NCBI GenBank assembly: GCA_900549675.1
Contig: URPG01000016.1
Coordinates: forward strand, 1-14,499
From: an uncultured Oscillospiraceae bacterium
Lineage (GTDB): Bacteria > Bacillota > Clostridia > Oscillospirales > Acutalibacteraceae
Direction: 5' to 3'
Length of the DNA: 14,499 nt
Part shown: positions 8,901 through 14,499 of the stretch, piece by piece
Layout of the letters: each line of letters begins with the position of its first letter
How positions within the stretch are numbered: the first letter of the stretch is position 1
Translations under genes and position numbers: made by a program
Notes under the pieces: model-generated
The model's database searches: none
Seen by the model: only the letters and a program-made list of their open reading frames with translations
What the model was told of the DNA's origin: nothing

Positions 8901-9160
8901 GAATTCTGTGCAGGCTCCGTTGTTTCAGCGTCAACCATAGCTGTCAGGGTATTGGGCAAACCCAAATCATCCAATGAGGTGTCCGGAGGTACTGCTTTGG
9001 TTTTTACATTGTCATCTAACGATGCAAATTCGGTAATTTCACTGTCTGTAGTAGGGTTGAACAACTTTTCCTCCGCTGCAAATGCTGTCTGAGGCAATGC
9101 TCCCCAAACTATGCATAGAATAATCAGTATCGATAGTGCTTTCTTGCGTATTTGTATCAT
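5939..9160 (-). CDS. Secreted, sortase-type wall-anchored surface protein (beta-helix plus Ig/Fn3-like domains)
   Basis: This is a 1073-residue extracellular protein, probably an adhesin or carbohydrate-binding protein. A signal peptide covers 1-29: RKKA, a hydrophobic core, and TAFA as the cleavage site. Residues about 30-205 are an acidic, Ser-rich, low-complexity linker. About 206-425 form a Gly-rich right-handed beta-helix, with repeats of the type ITISGGxVxA...GIGGG resembling clostridial carbohydrate-binding (Cthe_2159-like) domains. Ig-like beta domains follow at about 515-616, 617-705 and 706-865, then a fibronectin III-like domain at 866-952 and a last beta domain at 953-1027. The end is a cell-wall sorting signal: VPHTG (1031-1035), a membrane segment (about 1039-1060) and the basic tail KKHRAFSRKKRD. 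AGGAGG lies 6 bases before the ATG. It lies downstream of the 127-residue gene with no terminator between, so they are probably co-transcribed. No sortase gene is in the window. Confidence 0.88.
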   Translation of the reverse strand: MIQIRKKALSILIILCIVWGALPQTAFAAEEKLFNPTTDSEITEFASLDDNVKTKAVPPDTSLDDLGLPNTLTAMVDAETTEPAQNSEETAHDTSADINTDVQNDEMDKEDSVSGNNVPDTAGDAENFAADKAQNSISSGVQQADDEDLLEKQNSINSVLARDNSGMEETGSMNDIDSIRQAVSESVINLSDSDEDLHESAAASDGKYSYDDTAKIVTIHAGPVTITGDTTNRQVKIDSNASVTLTLRGTRIDVSGTDYACALDCSEAGPTTLILAEGTTSEIKSGYDKPGIYVPYDQKLIIKGGGTLDATGGNYWPGIGRQEKADIEIQSGTVRANGGSHGAGIGGSWGYGGGNITISGGVVIANSSNAVGIGCGANNYMSAGSNVTISGGTVTATGNEAGIGGGIYGVTSNITINGGSVKASSLSSAPKNSNGNPVYPGILPNQAGITAVSVDEVPYYTDGNHDSDDNLYLYMTGEDHNVDVKNVGGTITRYKATWANSAFTWDAGTTQTNPLATSVSLSVLPNPVIYGTDSIIITASVTDGSLRTRSLNSLNMVDFYLGTDTTPFDSKAVVAGTATVEMDISDLNLGDYKIKAVYAGSFGGESSEDTATLRIIDKPLVGSISVSTVNAGSILSPAPAVTDNGAAITAQGWEISTDGNTGWTAFDSSATKITYAHNGQYLRYYATNSVGTEYSSNVVQITVNRLNRSLSIVCPDIAYGGKLNPQLTGDIGGDEVTWEYKIQGAPDSDYSIAVPANAGDYTVRASIEATDTYNSGAVTADFSIVKITPTIQENSGVNGAIVGKTLSALSLSELKACGLDGAPLDGSFAWENPQRVIQGSGKHTVIFTPIDTANYNSVTFEVQVNLENVKPVIASVQATPSLNSAKLEVVAIASTPLTYQWQVKGSWIDIPHATSANFEYTGLDANTEYTVRVIVTDANGNSTVSEPVTFKTEQQTVGGLPETCVLEKGKSVSWTPSPAGGIWQYDTEALSMSEKDGTVTFTAQKEGTYTLIYTVNGTKQVVHMTINDSTVPHTGDTTNMLLYLTLFVVSLAGVFGIAVWDKKHRAFSRKKRD

Positions 9161-9180
9161 AATCTACCTCCTGGCAAATT

Positions 9181-9209
9181 CGAGTTGAAATTTTTAAACA
9201 GCCTCTACT
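9181..9209 (+). repeat. Left copy of a 29-base inverted repeat flanking the 127-aa gene
   Basis: This copy begins CGAGTTGAAATTTTTAAACA on the + strand. It matches the reverse complement of 9657-9685 at 25 of 29 positions, and all four differences are transitions. The similarity continues outward: CAAATT lies just outside both arms, next to the left arm and three bases away from the right arm. The copy lies 21-49 bases upstream of the surface-protein ATG, so it is in that gene's leader. There it can also fold, CGAGT (9181-9185) with ACTCG (9207-9211). Confidence 0.8.
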
Positions 9210-9238
9210 CGCAAATTTTTAAGTTTATATGTTTCGCA

Positions 9239-9622
9239 TTAGAATCTAGTATTACTCCACTCGATTTTTACGATTTCAGGTTGTTTACTGTTGTAGCGCA
9301 GAGTGTGAGCAGAACGGGTACTGCTGTAAAGACTCAAATGATATTTGTCACCGGTTTTGTCTGTGAATCTTAAGTATCCCGAGCCGCTGGTAAGCCCGCT
9401 CGGCCCTTGTCCGTCAACAGTAAGTACGTAGTCATAGATGCCGGGAGAGCCCGTTAAAGTAATTGAAAAAATACATCCTTGATTATTAAACTTAATAAAA
9501 TCCTGTAAATTGGATGAATTGTTAATAGCAACTTCTGAGTTCACCATCATGCCTTCAACACAGTCAGCATGAGAATTTATACCCGGTTTGTCGGTTGTAA
9601 AATTTGAAATGGGATAACCCAT
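9239..9622 (-). CDS. Unknown 127-aa protein, beta-rich
   Basis: I do not recognise the family. A strong ribosome binding site, AAGGAGGG, sits 9 bases before the ATG, so the gene is real. There is no signal peptide and no membrane segment. The sequence is rich in Gly, Ser, Thr and aromatic residues in alternating beta-like segments (CIFSITLTG at 50-58, YDYVLTVDG at 63-71, YHLSLYSSTRSAHTLRYNS at 94-112) and ends with IVKIEWSNTRF. It has two Cys, C21 and C50. The pattern recalls small beta-sandwich or lectin-like secreted proteins, but that is only an impression of fold. It is followed by the surface-protein gene after 78 bases on the same strand and is bracketed by the 29-base inverted repeats. 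It could be a partner of the surface protein or cargo of a small mobile cassette. Confidence 0.75.
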   Translation of the reverse strand: MGYPISNFTTDKPGINSHADCVEGMMVNSEVAINNSSNLQDFIKFNNQGCIFSITLTGSPGIYDYVLTVDGQGPSGLTSGSGYLRFTDKTGDKYHLSLYSSTRSAHTLRYNSKQPEIVKIEWSNTRF

Positions 9623-9653
9623 AAATATTTCCCTCCTTAAATGTTCTTACAAA

Positions 9654-9672
9654 TTAAGCAGAGACTGCTTAA
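9654..9672. promoter_or_regulatory. Perfect short dyad in the leader of the 127-aa gene
   Basis: TTAAGCAG-AGA-CTGCTTAA is a perfect 8-bp stem with a 3-base loop, lying 32-50 bases upstream of the ATG at 9622. It overlaps the right inverted repeat. The left repeat has lost this symmetry through transitions. It could be an operator, or an RNA hairpin ahead of the ribosome binding site. Confidence 0.5.
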
Positions 9673-9685
9673 AAATTCCAACTCG
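9657..9685 (-). repeat. Right copy of the 29-base inverted repeat
   Basis: Read on the - strand it begins CGAGTTGGAATTTTTAAGCA and matches 9181-9209 at 25 of 29 positions. The two copies face each other across a segment of 505 bases (9181-9685) that contains exactly one gene. The copy lies in the region between the divergent transcription units. Confidence 0.8.
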
Positions 9686-9979
9686 TCTAATTTGTATCTT
9701 CCTAATCCCCTTGTTTAAATCATTCCATTTCTCCCTCTTATTGAGATTTTCAAGCATCCGCTTCTCCGATACTTGGCTTATAATACAAGTATAGTAATAA
9801 CATTATATAGGGAGCAATCCCTCTTGCATAAACTACCACTTTTTCTGCACGAATTACAGCAGCGTTACTTAAAAAGCGTTTGACACATACCCTTGCTCAC
9901 GAAATGACATAAATAAGACATAAATAATGTGGTTTTAGTGTCTTAAGATATGGTAAAATATAGGCAAGGGGGTTTTGAA
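9686..9979. promoter_or_regulatory. Divergent intergenic region (surface module / LytTR system)
   Basis: This region must hold the promoters for the minus-strand surface unit and the plus-strand two-component genes. On the - strand TATAAT occurs at 9807-9802 without a good -35. On the + strand an extended -10 (TGGTAAAAT, 9951-9959) lacks a good -35 and would leave a leader of only about 14 bases. A perfect TTGACA at 9880-9885 has no matching -10. AGGGA-GCAA-TCCCT (9809-9822) is a small GNRA-type hairpin. Weak basal promoters of this kind often depend on an activator. Confidence 0.4.
9906..9927 (+). repeat. Perfect tandem 11-base repeat upstream of the LytTR gene
   Basis: GACATAAATAA occurs twice in direct succession (9906-9916 and 9917-9927). 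The 11-base period is one helical turn, so two protein molecules could bind the same DNA face. The repeat ends about 25 bases before the candidate extended -10, a typical activator position. It does not match the LytTR consensus closely. Confidence 0.55.
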
Positions 9980-10681
9980 ATGAACATTCTAATCTGTGAC
10001 GATTCAGAGCCGGAAATAACCCAGCTTGACAAACTCTTGCAAACTTCCGGCTTTCCAATACATACACATTCCTTCTACTGTGCCATTGATGCACTGAATT
10101 TTGTTCGTACAGGAGCAGTAGTAGACTGCTGTTTTTTGGACATTCTTATGCCTGAAATGGACGGTATTGCACTTGCGGCTGCACTGCGGCAAGATGGCTA
10201 TGCCGGAAAGATCGTGTTTTTATCTTCCTCCAAGAATTATGGTCCGGAGAGCTATACAGTGGATGCCTTTTCTTATCTGCTCAAGCCTCCCACTGCCCAA
10301 AGTGTTAAGATAATCATGGAAAAACTGGAACAGGCGAGAACGAAAGATGACCGGGCAGAAATTGCGGTACGGACGGCAGGGTTGACAAAAATACTCCTGC
10401 TTCGAAATATTTCCTATGCAGAAGTAATTCTGCACAAAATATATTTTCACATGACAGATGGCCGCGAGGTGTGCATCAATGCCACTTTTTCTGAAATTGC
10501 TGAACAGCTTCTTTGTGACCCGCGTTTCATCCGCTGTCACCGCTCTTATGTAGTGAATATGCAGGACATCGCAGAGGTTTCTGAACGGGAAATCATCACC
10601 CACCGCGGCAAGCGGATTCCCATTACACGAAACTATCGAGATACACGGGCAAGATTTTATCAATGGAAATTCGGAGGATAA
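9980..10681 (+). CDS. LytTR-family response regulator
   Basis: This is a two-component transcription factor of the AgrA/LytR type, 233 residues. The receiver domain (1-120) has the acidic pair D7/D8, the phospho-acceptor D54 in CFLDILMPEMDG, the Ser cluster at 82-84 and the conserved K102 in LLKPP. The LytTR DNA-binding domain (about 133-230) carries the family hallmark FIRCHRSYVVNMQDI (183-197). The start at 9980 is chosen because AAGGGGG (9966-9972) precedes it by 7 bases; an upstream ATG at 9950 has no ribosome binding site and would add ten residues. Its stop overlaps the ribosome binding site of the sensor kinase, so the two form an operon. It is divergent from the surface-protein unit, a likely target; this is inference from position only. 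Confidence 0.93.
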   Translation: MNILICDDSEPEITQLDKLLQTSGFPIHTHSFYCAIDALNFVRTGAVVDCCFLDILMPEMDGIALAAALRQDGYAGKIVFLSSSKNYGPESYTVDAFSYLLKPPTAQSVKIIMEKLEQARTKDDRAEIAVRTAGLTKILLLRNISYAEVILHKIYFHMTDGREVCINATFSEIAEQLLCDPRFIRCHRSYVVNMQDIAEVSEREIITHRGKRIPITRNYRDTRARFYQWKFGG

Positions 10682-10687
10682 ACATTC

Positions 10688-12039
10688 GTGGAACAGGATA
10701 AAAAAACAGACAAGCGTACCATTACTTACTTCAAATGGCTATTTGTCTTGTTAAGTGCCGTGCTGATAACAACGGGAACGGTCAGTTATCATATTGCAGC
10801 ACACCAGCTAAAGGAACAGCTTGCCAGACGTTGCCATGCCCTGGCTGCCACAGTAGCCGAAATCCTTTCTGAGGATTCGGATGGCTACGCTGCTTTCCTG
10901 AAAGATATGGATTTAGAAAGCCAATATTACCAAAACACCAAAGCCTTGATGATGAAACTCAAGTCCGCAAATGCAGAATATGTCACTTATATCTATTCCA
11001 TAGTACAAACGGATGAAAATACCGCCATGTACGTTATCGGCGGAGAACCACCGGATAGCCCTGTTTATACTGCACCGGGAGTCGTTGATCACGCCATGAC
11101 CGAAGCATGGCGCACTGCATTCCGAGAGCAAAAGGCTGTTTTAGGGGAAGATTTTATCCGTACTCCCTACGGTATCCGTCTAAGCTCTTACGCACCGATA
11201 TTTCATCGAAAAACAGGCGAATTCATGGGTCTGGTGGGAGCAGATGTGATACTGTCCCAATACGGCGGCATTACAAAGCTGTTTATCACTCAGACCGTTA
11301 TAGGCCTGCTGGCAGGGCTTTTCGTATTTGCCGCTGCTATCTGGCGGCTTTCGGGCAGCGTGAACCTCATTATAAATAAAGAACGCTATGAAGCTGAATT
11401 TGCACGCGGCATCGTAGCGACCGGACGGGAACACTATCAAAAGATGGATGAAATTTATGGTAAACTCCGCATTTTGAACCACGATTATAAGTATCATTTA
11501 AATGCTACACGAAAAATGCTTCAAGTCGGTGACACACAGGGAGCAAATAAATATCTGACTGACATCGAACAAAAACTTTCCCATTATGACCTTCAAAATT
11601 TCTGCACGAACCATGTCATCAATGCTCTTGTGGCTGACTACGCCGAACGATGTAAAAAAATGAGCATACCGTTTGATGTAAGCCTAAATATACCGGAGCC
11701 TCTCAGTGTTCCGGATTATGACTTATGTATTATTTTTTGGGCAATCTTTTAGAAAATGCCGTAAACGCCTGCGGAAAACTGGAACAGAACCGCAGTATAA
11801 AGCTGGAAAGCAAGAGCATACAAAACCAGCTTTTGTTTATGGTGAAAAACAGCTTTGATGGAAACGTTGCTCACAAAGACGGAATACCTTTCAGCAAAAA
11901 AGATAACGGCGGCTTTGGTTTGCGGAGTGTAAAGGAAGTGATTGCCGGGCACGGTGGAGATATTCTCTTTGAATGGGACAATAATTGCTTCACAGCTTAT
12001 GTGGCGTTAAAATTGCAGGACAGAGAAAAGAATTCATAA
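10688..12039 (+). pseudogene. GHKL sensor histidine kinase, frame broken at a T6 tract
   Basis: This is the partner kinase of the LytTR regulator. The first frame (10688-11752, GTG start with GGAGG 10 bases before) has a membrane segment at about 14-35, a Cache/PAS-like extracellular sensor (about 36-195, with TPYGIRLSSYAPI and GEFMGLVGADV) and a second membrane segment at 198-220. Then comes the dimerisation helix with the phospho-acceptor motif NHDYKYHLN (H265), of the AgrC-like HPK10 type. The frame ends after VPDYDLCIIF, within the ATPase domain. The rest (LGNLLENAVNAC, then GGFGLRSV and the domain end) follows one frame over, up to 12039. A shift back by one base at TTTTTT (11733-11738) rejoins them. 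Without it the kinase lacks its N and G boxes and cannot bind ATP. Possible causes are mutation, sequencing error, slippage or phase variation. Confidence 0.85.
11733..11738 (+). other. T6 tract at the kinase frameshift
   Basis: The zero frame reads ATT TTT TGG and stops at 11750-11752. Moving back one base after TTT, which can re-pair on the T run, reads TTT TTG GGC and restores the GNLLENA motif. One extra T would do the same. Family spacing (DLC, three residues, GN) would fit best with two fewer T, so an insertion of two T from an ancestral T4 is also possible. Confidence 0.7.
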
Positions 12040-12044
12040 AAGAA

Positions 12045-12087
12045 CAAGCAGGAATTCCATCTTTGTAGAATTCCTGCTTGCTTTTAA
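12045..12087 (+). terminator. Rho-independent terminator of the LytTR/kinase operon
   Basis: CAAGCAGGAATTC (12045-12057) and GAATTCCTGCTTG (12068-12080) form a perfect 13-bp stem with a 10-base loop, followed by CTTTTAATTT. It begins six bases after the kinase stop. Confidence 0.92.
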
Positions 12088-12390
12088 TTTACGTTATTAG
12101 CACAACTTCTTCGGCAGAAGAACGGACATTATTTATTACATCTGCCTAGGCCGTTTGATCGTGATTCTTTGTTTTTCCGTAATATCCTGTTTTTTGTGTC
12201 TGTTCCTGACAGCCTCGAAAATGGACCCTTTGCTTTACGGTTGAACTTTCCAAGACGCTGCTATATGCCTCCTTTGTTGTTAACCACTAGCTTATGCTCC
12301 CTGAATATATAACAAGTGTGTTGCCTCAAAGGAGCAGTTCTTCATTTTCTTTTTTCATCGGCAAAACCGGATTGAAAATGCCTCTATTTA
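12088..12390. other. Intergenic region between convergent genes
   Basis: No gene is supported. A short minus-strand open stretch (12136 to about 12230) ends in a basic peptide, ITEKQRITIKRPRQM, but has no start or ribosome binding site and is probably meaningless or a remnant. CTTCT-TCGGC-AGAAG near 12108-12120 is a weak hairpin. Confidence 0.35.
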
Positions 12391-12431
12391 TTAAGGACAG
12401 TCACTTACAACATTTGTGCTGTCGCCCTTAA
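12391..12431 (-). terminator. Hairpin at the end of the NmrA-like gene
   Basis: On the - strand TTAAGGGCGACAG (12431-12419) pairs with CTGTCCTTAA (12400-12391) with a two-base bulge. The stem starts at the stop codon. No T tract follows, so termination is likely but not certain. Confidence 0.45.
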
Positions 12432-13372
12432 TTATCTTTTGAATGGCGTTCTCCCACTTGGAAATCCTCTTGATGCTCAAACATATAGCGGACTGTGAGT
12501 GGCTCTTGACCGGTTAATTCTTGGAAATCCTTGGTATACTCGTCCATTTTCCCAAGGCGAATCGCTTGTCCGAAGGTTACCATTCCTTCAGAAGAGAAGG
12601 GTGCTTCTGAATCTTTTTTAAAATCGCCGTCTGTTGTTCTCGGTACACCCATGGCATCAAAAACAGCATAATTTTCTTCGTCTGTAATCGCCTGATAAGA
12701 AACATGATTTCCCGTAACTTCATTTCCAATTTTAATAAATTCTGAGATTGTCATCAATTCAGAACCATTGATATTTAAGATTTTATGATGATATTCCGTA
12801 TTGATTAAAGCATAAGCCACTGCTTTTGCACAATCTTTGCGTGAAATATACGCCATTTTGCCCTCGCCCTGATTGTTCTTTAAAACACCGTCTGTTTTTA
12901 CATAGGTGTAATAATTGGTAATCATCGCCTCAGCATACTGAGAATTACGCAAGAAAATATAATCTAAACCGACACTCTGTATATATTTTTCAGTATAGGC
13001 ATGGTCAATTTTCTCAATGCTGGGGTTTGTTTCATCACTTGCATTGACAAGCGAAGTGTAAATCACCTGTTGAACGCCTGCCTGTTTCGCTGCGTCCACT
13101 ACATTTTTGTGTGCATTTTGGCGTTTCATCCCAACAAAAGGCATCGAGATTAAAGCCACTTTGTCAGCGTTGGCAAAGGCCTCTGCTAAACCATCTATTT
13201 TGTTGAAATTCGTGACATGTGTTTCAATACCCATTTCCTTATATTTTGCCAAAGAAGCTTCGTTGTAGCCGCAAAAAATCAGTTGGTTTTTGTCGGCAAT
13301 TTCCAACAGATATTCAGCAGCTTGTCCCCCTAAATTGCCATCAACACCGGTCAATAATAGTTTACCCATCAT
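12428..13372 (-). CDS. NmrA-like / atypical SDR NAD(P)-binding protein (quinone oxidoreductase type 2-like)
   Basis: This is a cytoplasmic Rossmann-fold protein of 314 residues. The dinucleotide-binding loop GVDGNLGG (G9, G12, G15) opens the sequence, followed by IYTSLVNAS (about 104-112) and LRNSQYAEAM (about 141-150), as in NmrA/QOR2-type atypical SDRs. These often sense NAD(P) or reduce quinones. The usual SDR Tyr-x-x-x-Lys is replaced by a Y-T-E-K-Y context (near 126-130), so reductase activity is uncertain. AGGAGG (13383-13378) precedes two adjacent ATGs; the second (13369) has the better spacing of 8 bases and would remove one residue. It has its own promoter after the LysR gene. The LysR neighbour probably regulates it, although they are not divergent. 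Confidence 0.88.
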   Translation of the reverse strand: MMGKLLLTGVDGNLGGQAAEYLLEIADKNQLIFCGYNEASLAKYKEMGIETHVTNFNKIDGLAEAFANADKVALISMPFVGMKRQNAHKNVVDAAKQAGVQQVIYTSLVNASDETNPSIEKIDHAYTEKYIQSVGLDYIFLRNSQYAEAMITNYYTYVKTDGVLKNNQGEGKMAYISRKDCAKAVAYALINTEYHHKILNINGSELMTISEFIKIGNEVTGNHVSYQAITDEENYAVFDAMGVPRTTDGDFKKDSEAPFSSEGMVTFGQAIRLGKMDEYTKDFQELTGQEPLTVRYMFEHQEDFQVGERHSKDN

Positions 13373-13400
13373 AAATTCCTCCTGTTTTTATGTTATCTTC

Positions 13401-13429
13401 ATCATATGTTAAAAAAATGACAAAGTCAA
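13401..13429 (-). promoter_or_regulatory. Promoter of the NmrA-like gene
   Basis: On the - strand TTGACT (13429-13424) and TATGAT (13406-13401) are separated by 17 bases. A palindrome ATTGCAAT (13437-13444) lies just upstream of the -35, centred about 46 bases before the predicted start. That suits a LysR-type activator contact. Confidence 0.8.
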
Positions 13430-13447
13430 ATAGAGAATTGCAATACC

Positions 13448-14341
13448 TCATTCGGATATCAAATTGAGTATATGTTTAAAAAACAGTTTTAATGCCGGAT
13501 TTTTATTTTCCGTATGATAGGCAGCTTCAATTTTAAAGGTATGATGAGAATCATTTAGCGAAAGCAGGTTTAATTCATGATTTAAACAAGAAAACTGATA
13601 GTTATCAGGAAAAAAACCAATTAAATGTTCGGTTAAAATATAAAAAATCTCTGTTTCCACATCATCGACTGTACGTACAATTTTTGGATGAAAACCATCT
13701 TGTATGGCATTCTCAACCATCATGGGGTAAGAGGTTCCCAAAACAGATTGATTTAGCATGATGAGAGGATATTCATAAAGCTCTTCTTTCGTAATTATCT
13801 TTTTTTGAGCCAACGGGTGTTGTTTGCTCACCGCCGCTTGGTACCGCCCTTGATACAAAACATGAGTGCGAATATCCTCCTTATCTTTAAATTCCGAATC
13901 AAAAGCAACCGCAATATCATAAATTCCCTTTTGGAGAAATTCTGAAATGTTTTTTAATGGTACCTTATCCAGTTCTAACTTAACATTCGGAAACTTCTGT
14001 TTAAAAGACGGAATAAATTTTAAAAGACTTTGCACATCTGTAGGTGCGGCATATTCGATATGCAATACCTGAGTATAATGGTTCAAGAAATCGGACATTT
14101 TTTGACTCATATGATTCATTTGCTTCCATAAAATCAAAGCTTCTTCATAAAAAAGTATGCCCGCCTGTGTGGGTTCAACCGGTGTTCTCTTACGGTCTAT
14201 TAGCTGAACCCCAAATTCAGACTCCAATGCCGCTATGGATTGACTGATGGTCGTCTGGGAAACATAATTTTTTTTTGCGGTTTCCGTAAAATTTTTACAT
14301 TCCACCAAATCAATAAAATATTTAATTTTTTGAATATTCAT
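13448..14341 (-). CDS. LysR-family transcriptional regulator
   Basis: This is a LysR-type regulator of normal length (297 residues). The N-terminal winged helix (1-60) has the pattern FTETAKKNYVSQTTISQSIAALE, with the recognition helix at about 28-40. The effector-binding domain (about 88-295) has two alpha/beta halves, with LHIEYAAPTDVQ as the first strand. The effector cannot be read from sequence. AAAGGGGG lies about 10 bases before the ATG, and the gene starts 48 bases after a gene end on the same strand. The next gene, 75 bases downstream, encodes the NmrA-like protein, which has its own promoter and is the most likely target. Classical LysR pairs are divergent; here they are in tandem. 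Confidence 0.93.
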   Translation of the reverse strand: MNIQKIKYFIDLVECKNFTETAKKNYVSQTTISQSIAALESEFGVQLIDRKRTPVEPTQAGILFYEEALILWKQMNHMSQKMSDFLNHYTQVLHIEYAAPTDVQSLLKFIPSFKQKFPNVKLELDKVPLKNISEFLQKGIYDIAVAFDSEFKDKEDIRTHVLYQGRYQAAVSKQHPLAQKKIITKEELYEYPLIMLNQSVLGTSYPMMVENAIQDGFHPKIVRTVDDVETEIFYILTEHLIGFFPDNYQFSCLNHELNLLSLNDSHHTFKIEAAYHTENKNPALKLFFKHILNLISE

Positions 14342-14389
14342 TTTCTGTCTTACCCCCTTTGTGATTCTCCTTGAAATCTTACGTATAGT

Positions 14390-14499
14390 TTAGAGCAGTG
14401 ATTTCCAGCACTTTGCCAGCTTTTGAATACCACTTTCAATTTCTTCCAATGGAATTCCCGCAAAGCTTATCATCACTTTTGTCTGTAGAGAAGAATCGG
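14390..14499 (-). CDS. C-terminal end of a probable MocR-like/PLP-dependent aminotransferase-fold protein (partial)
   Basis: The last 35 residues of a gene running in from the right edge are visible. The end, KVMISFAGIPLEEIESGI followed by QKLAKCW, matches the typical C-terminus of class I aminotransferase folds and of MocR/GntR-type regulators (a strand of the type RLGFA, then an EEIEEGI...LA helix). The stop is TAA at 14392-14390. It reads in the same direction as the LysR gene, 48 bases upstream of it. Which subfamily it belongs to cannot be decided from this piece. Confidence 0.6.
   Translation of the reverse strand, partial: DSSLQTKVMISFAGIPLEEIESGIQKLAKCWKSLL

Noticed and set aside
8595..9092. 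165-codon plus-strand frame opposite the surface-protein gene
   Set aside because: It is the mirror of the Ser/Asp/Glu-rich linker and lacks a ribosome binding site. The minus-strand protein has a signal peptide and sorting signal.
9880..9885. TTGACA as -35 of the LytTR promoter
   Set aside because: No acceptable -10 lies 16-19 bases downstream.
9950..9979. Earlier start for the LytTR regulator at 9950
   Set aside because: It has no ribosome binding site, and the ten added residues precede the normal start of a receiver domain (MNILICDD).
11725..12039. Separate 104-residue gene for the kinase ATPase domain
   Set aside because: Its ATG has no ribosome binding site, and the sequence continues the upstream kinase domain exactly, so it is treated as the second part of one broken gene.
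1..14499. CRISPR arrays, rRNA, tRNA or transposase genes
   Set aside because: No regularly spaced repeats, tRNA-like cloverleaf or transposase motifs were seen. The only repeat pair with mobile-element character is at 9181-9209 and 9657-9685, which has no transposase.

Overview
The window looks like chromosomal DNA of a low-GC, anaerobic-type Firmicute, probably a Clostridia member. The evidence is AT-rich intergenic DNA, strong AGGAGG-type ribosome binding sites, a PerR-like Fur regulator, a LytTR/GHKL two-component pair and a sortase-type surface protein. No species can be named from the sequence alone.

Layout, left to right. (1) 75-3186, + strand: metE and metF overlap by 14 bases and form a methionine-synthesis operon closed by a hairpin terminator. 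(2) 3233-4237: mostly non-coding DNA with inverted repeats and one unrecognised 85-residue gene. (3) 4215-5408, + strand: a near-consensus promoter with a dyad just upstream drives a PerR-like regulator and then a 6-carboxytetrahydropterin synthase (COG0720) family protein. That protein lacks the usual catalytic Cys and carries a C-terminal zinc ribbon. (4) 5409-5937: a probable gene remnant and a bidirectional terminator between convergent genes. (5) 5939-9622, - strand: a small unknown 127-residue protein gene followed by a 1073-residue secreted, wall-anchored, multi-domain surface protein. The small gene is bracketed by two 29-base inverted repeats (25/29 identical). (6) 9980-12039, + strand: a divergent LytTR response regulator and a GHKL sensor kinase whose frame is broken at a T6 tract. 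(7) 12428-14499, - strand: the C-terminal end of a probable MocR/aminotransferase-like protein, a LysR regulator, and an NmrA-like NAD(P)-binding protein with its own promoter.

How they may work together. MetF makes 5-methyl-THF for MetE. The PerR-like regulator and the COG0720 protein are probably co-transcribed, which suggests redox- or metal-responsive control. The most unusual block is 9175-12039: a divergent sensor/regulator pair beside a small protein and a surface adhesin, with repeats and operator-like sequences between them. It reads as a signal-to-surface module, possibly switchable or mobile. This is inference; nothing in the sequence proves that the regulator controls these genes.
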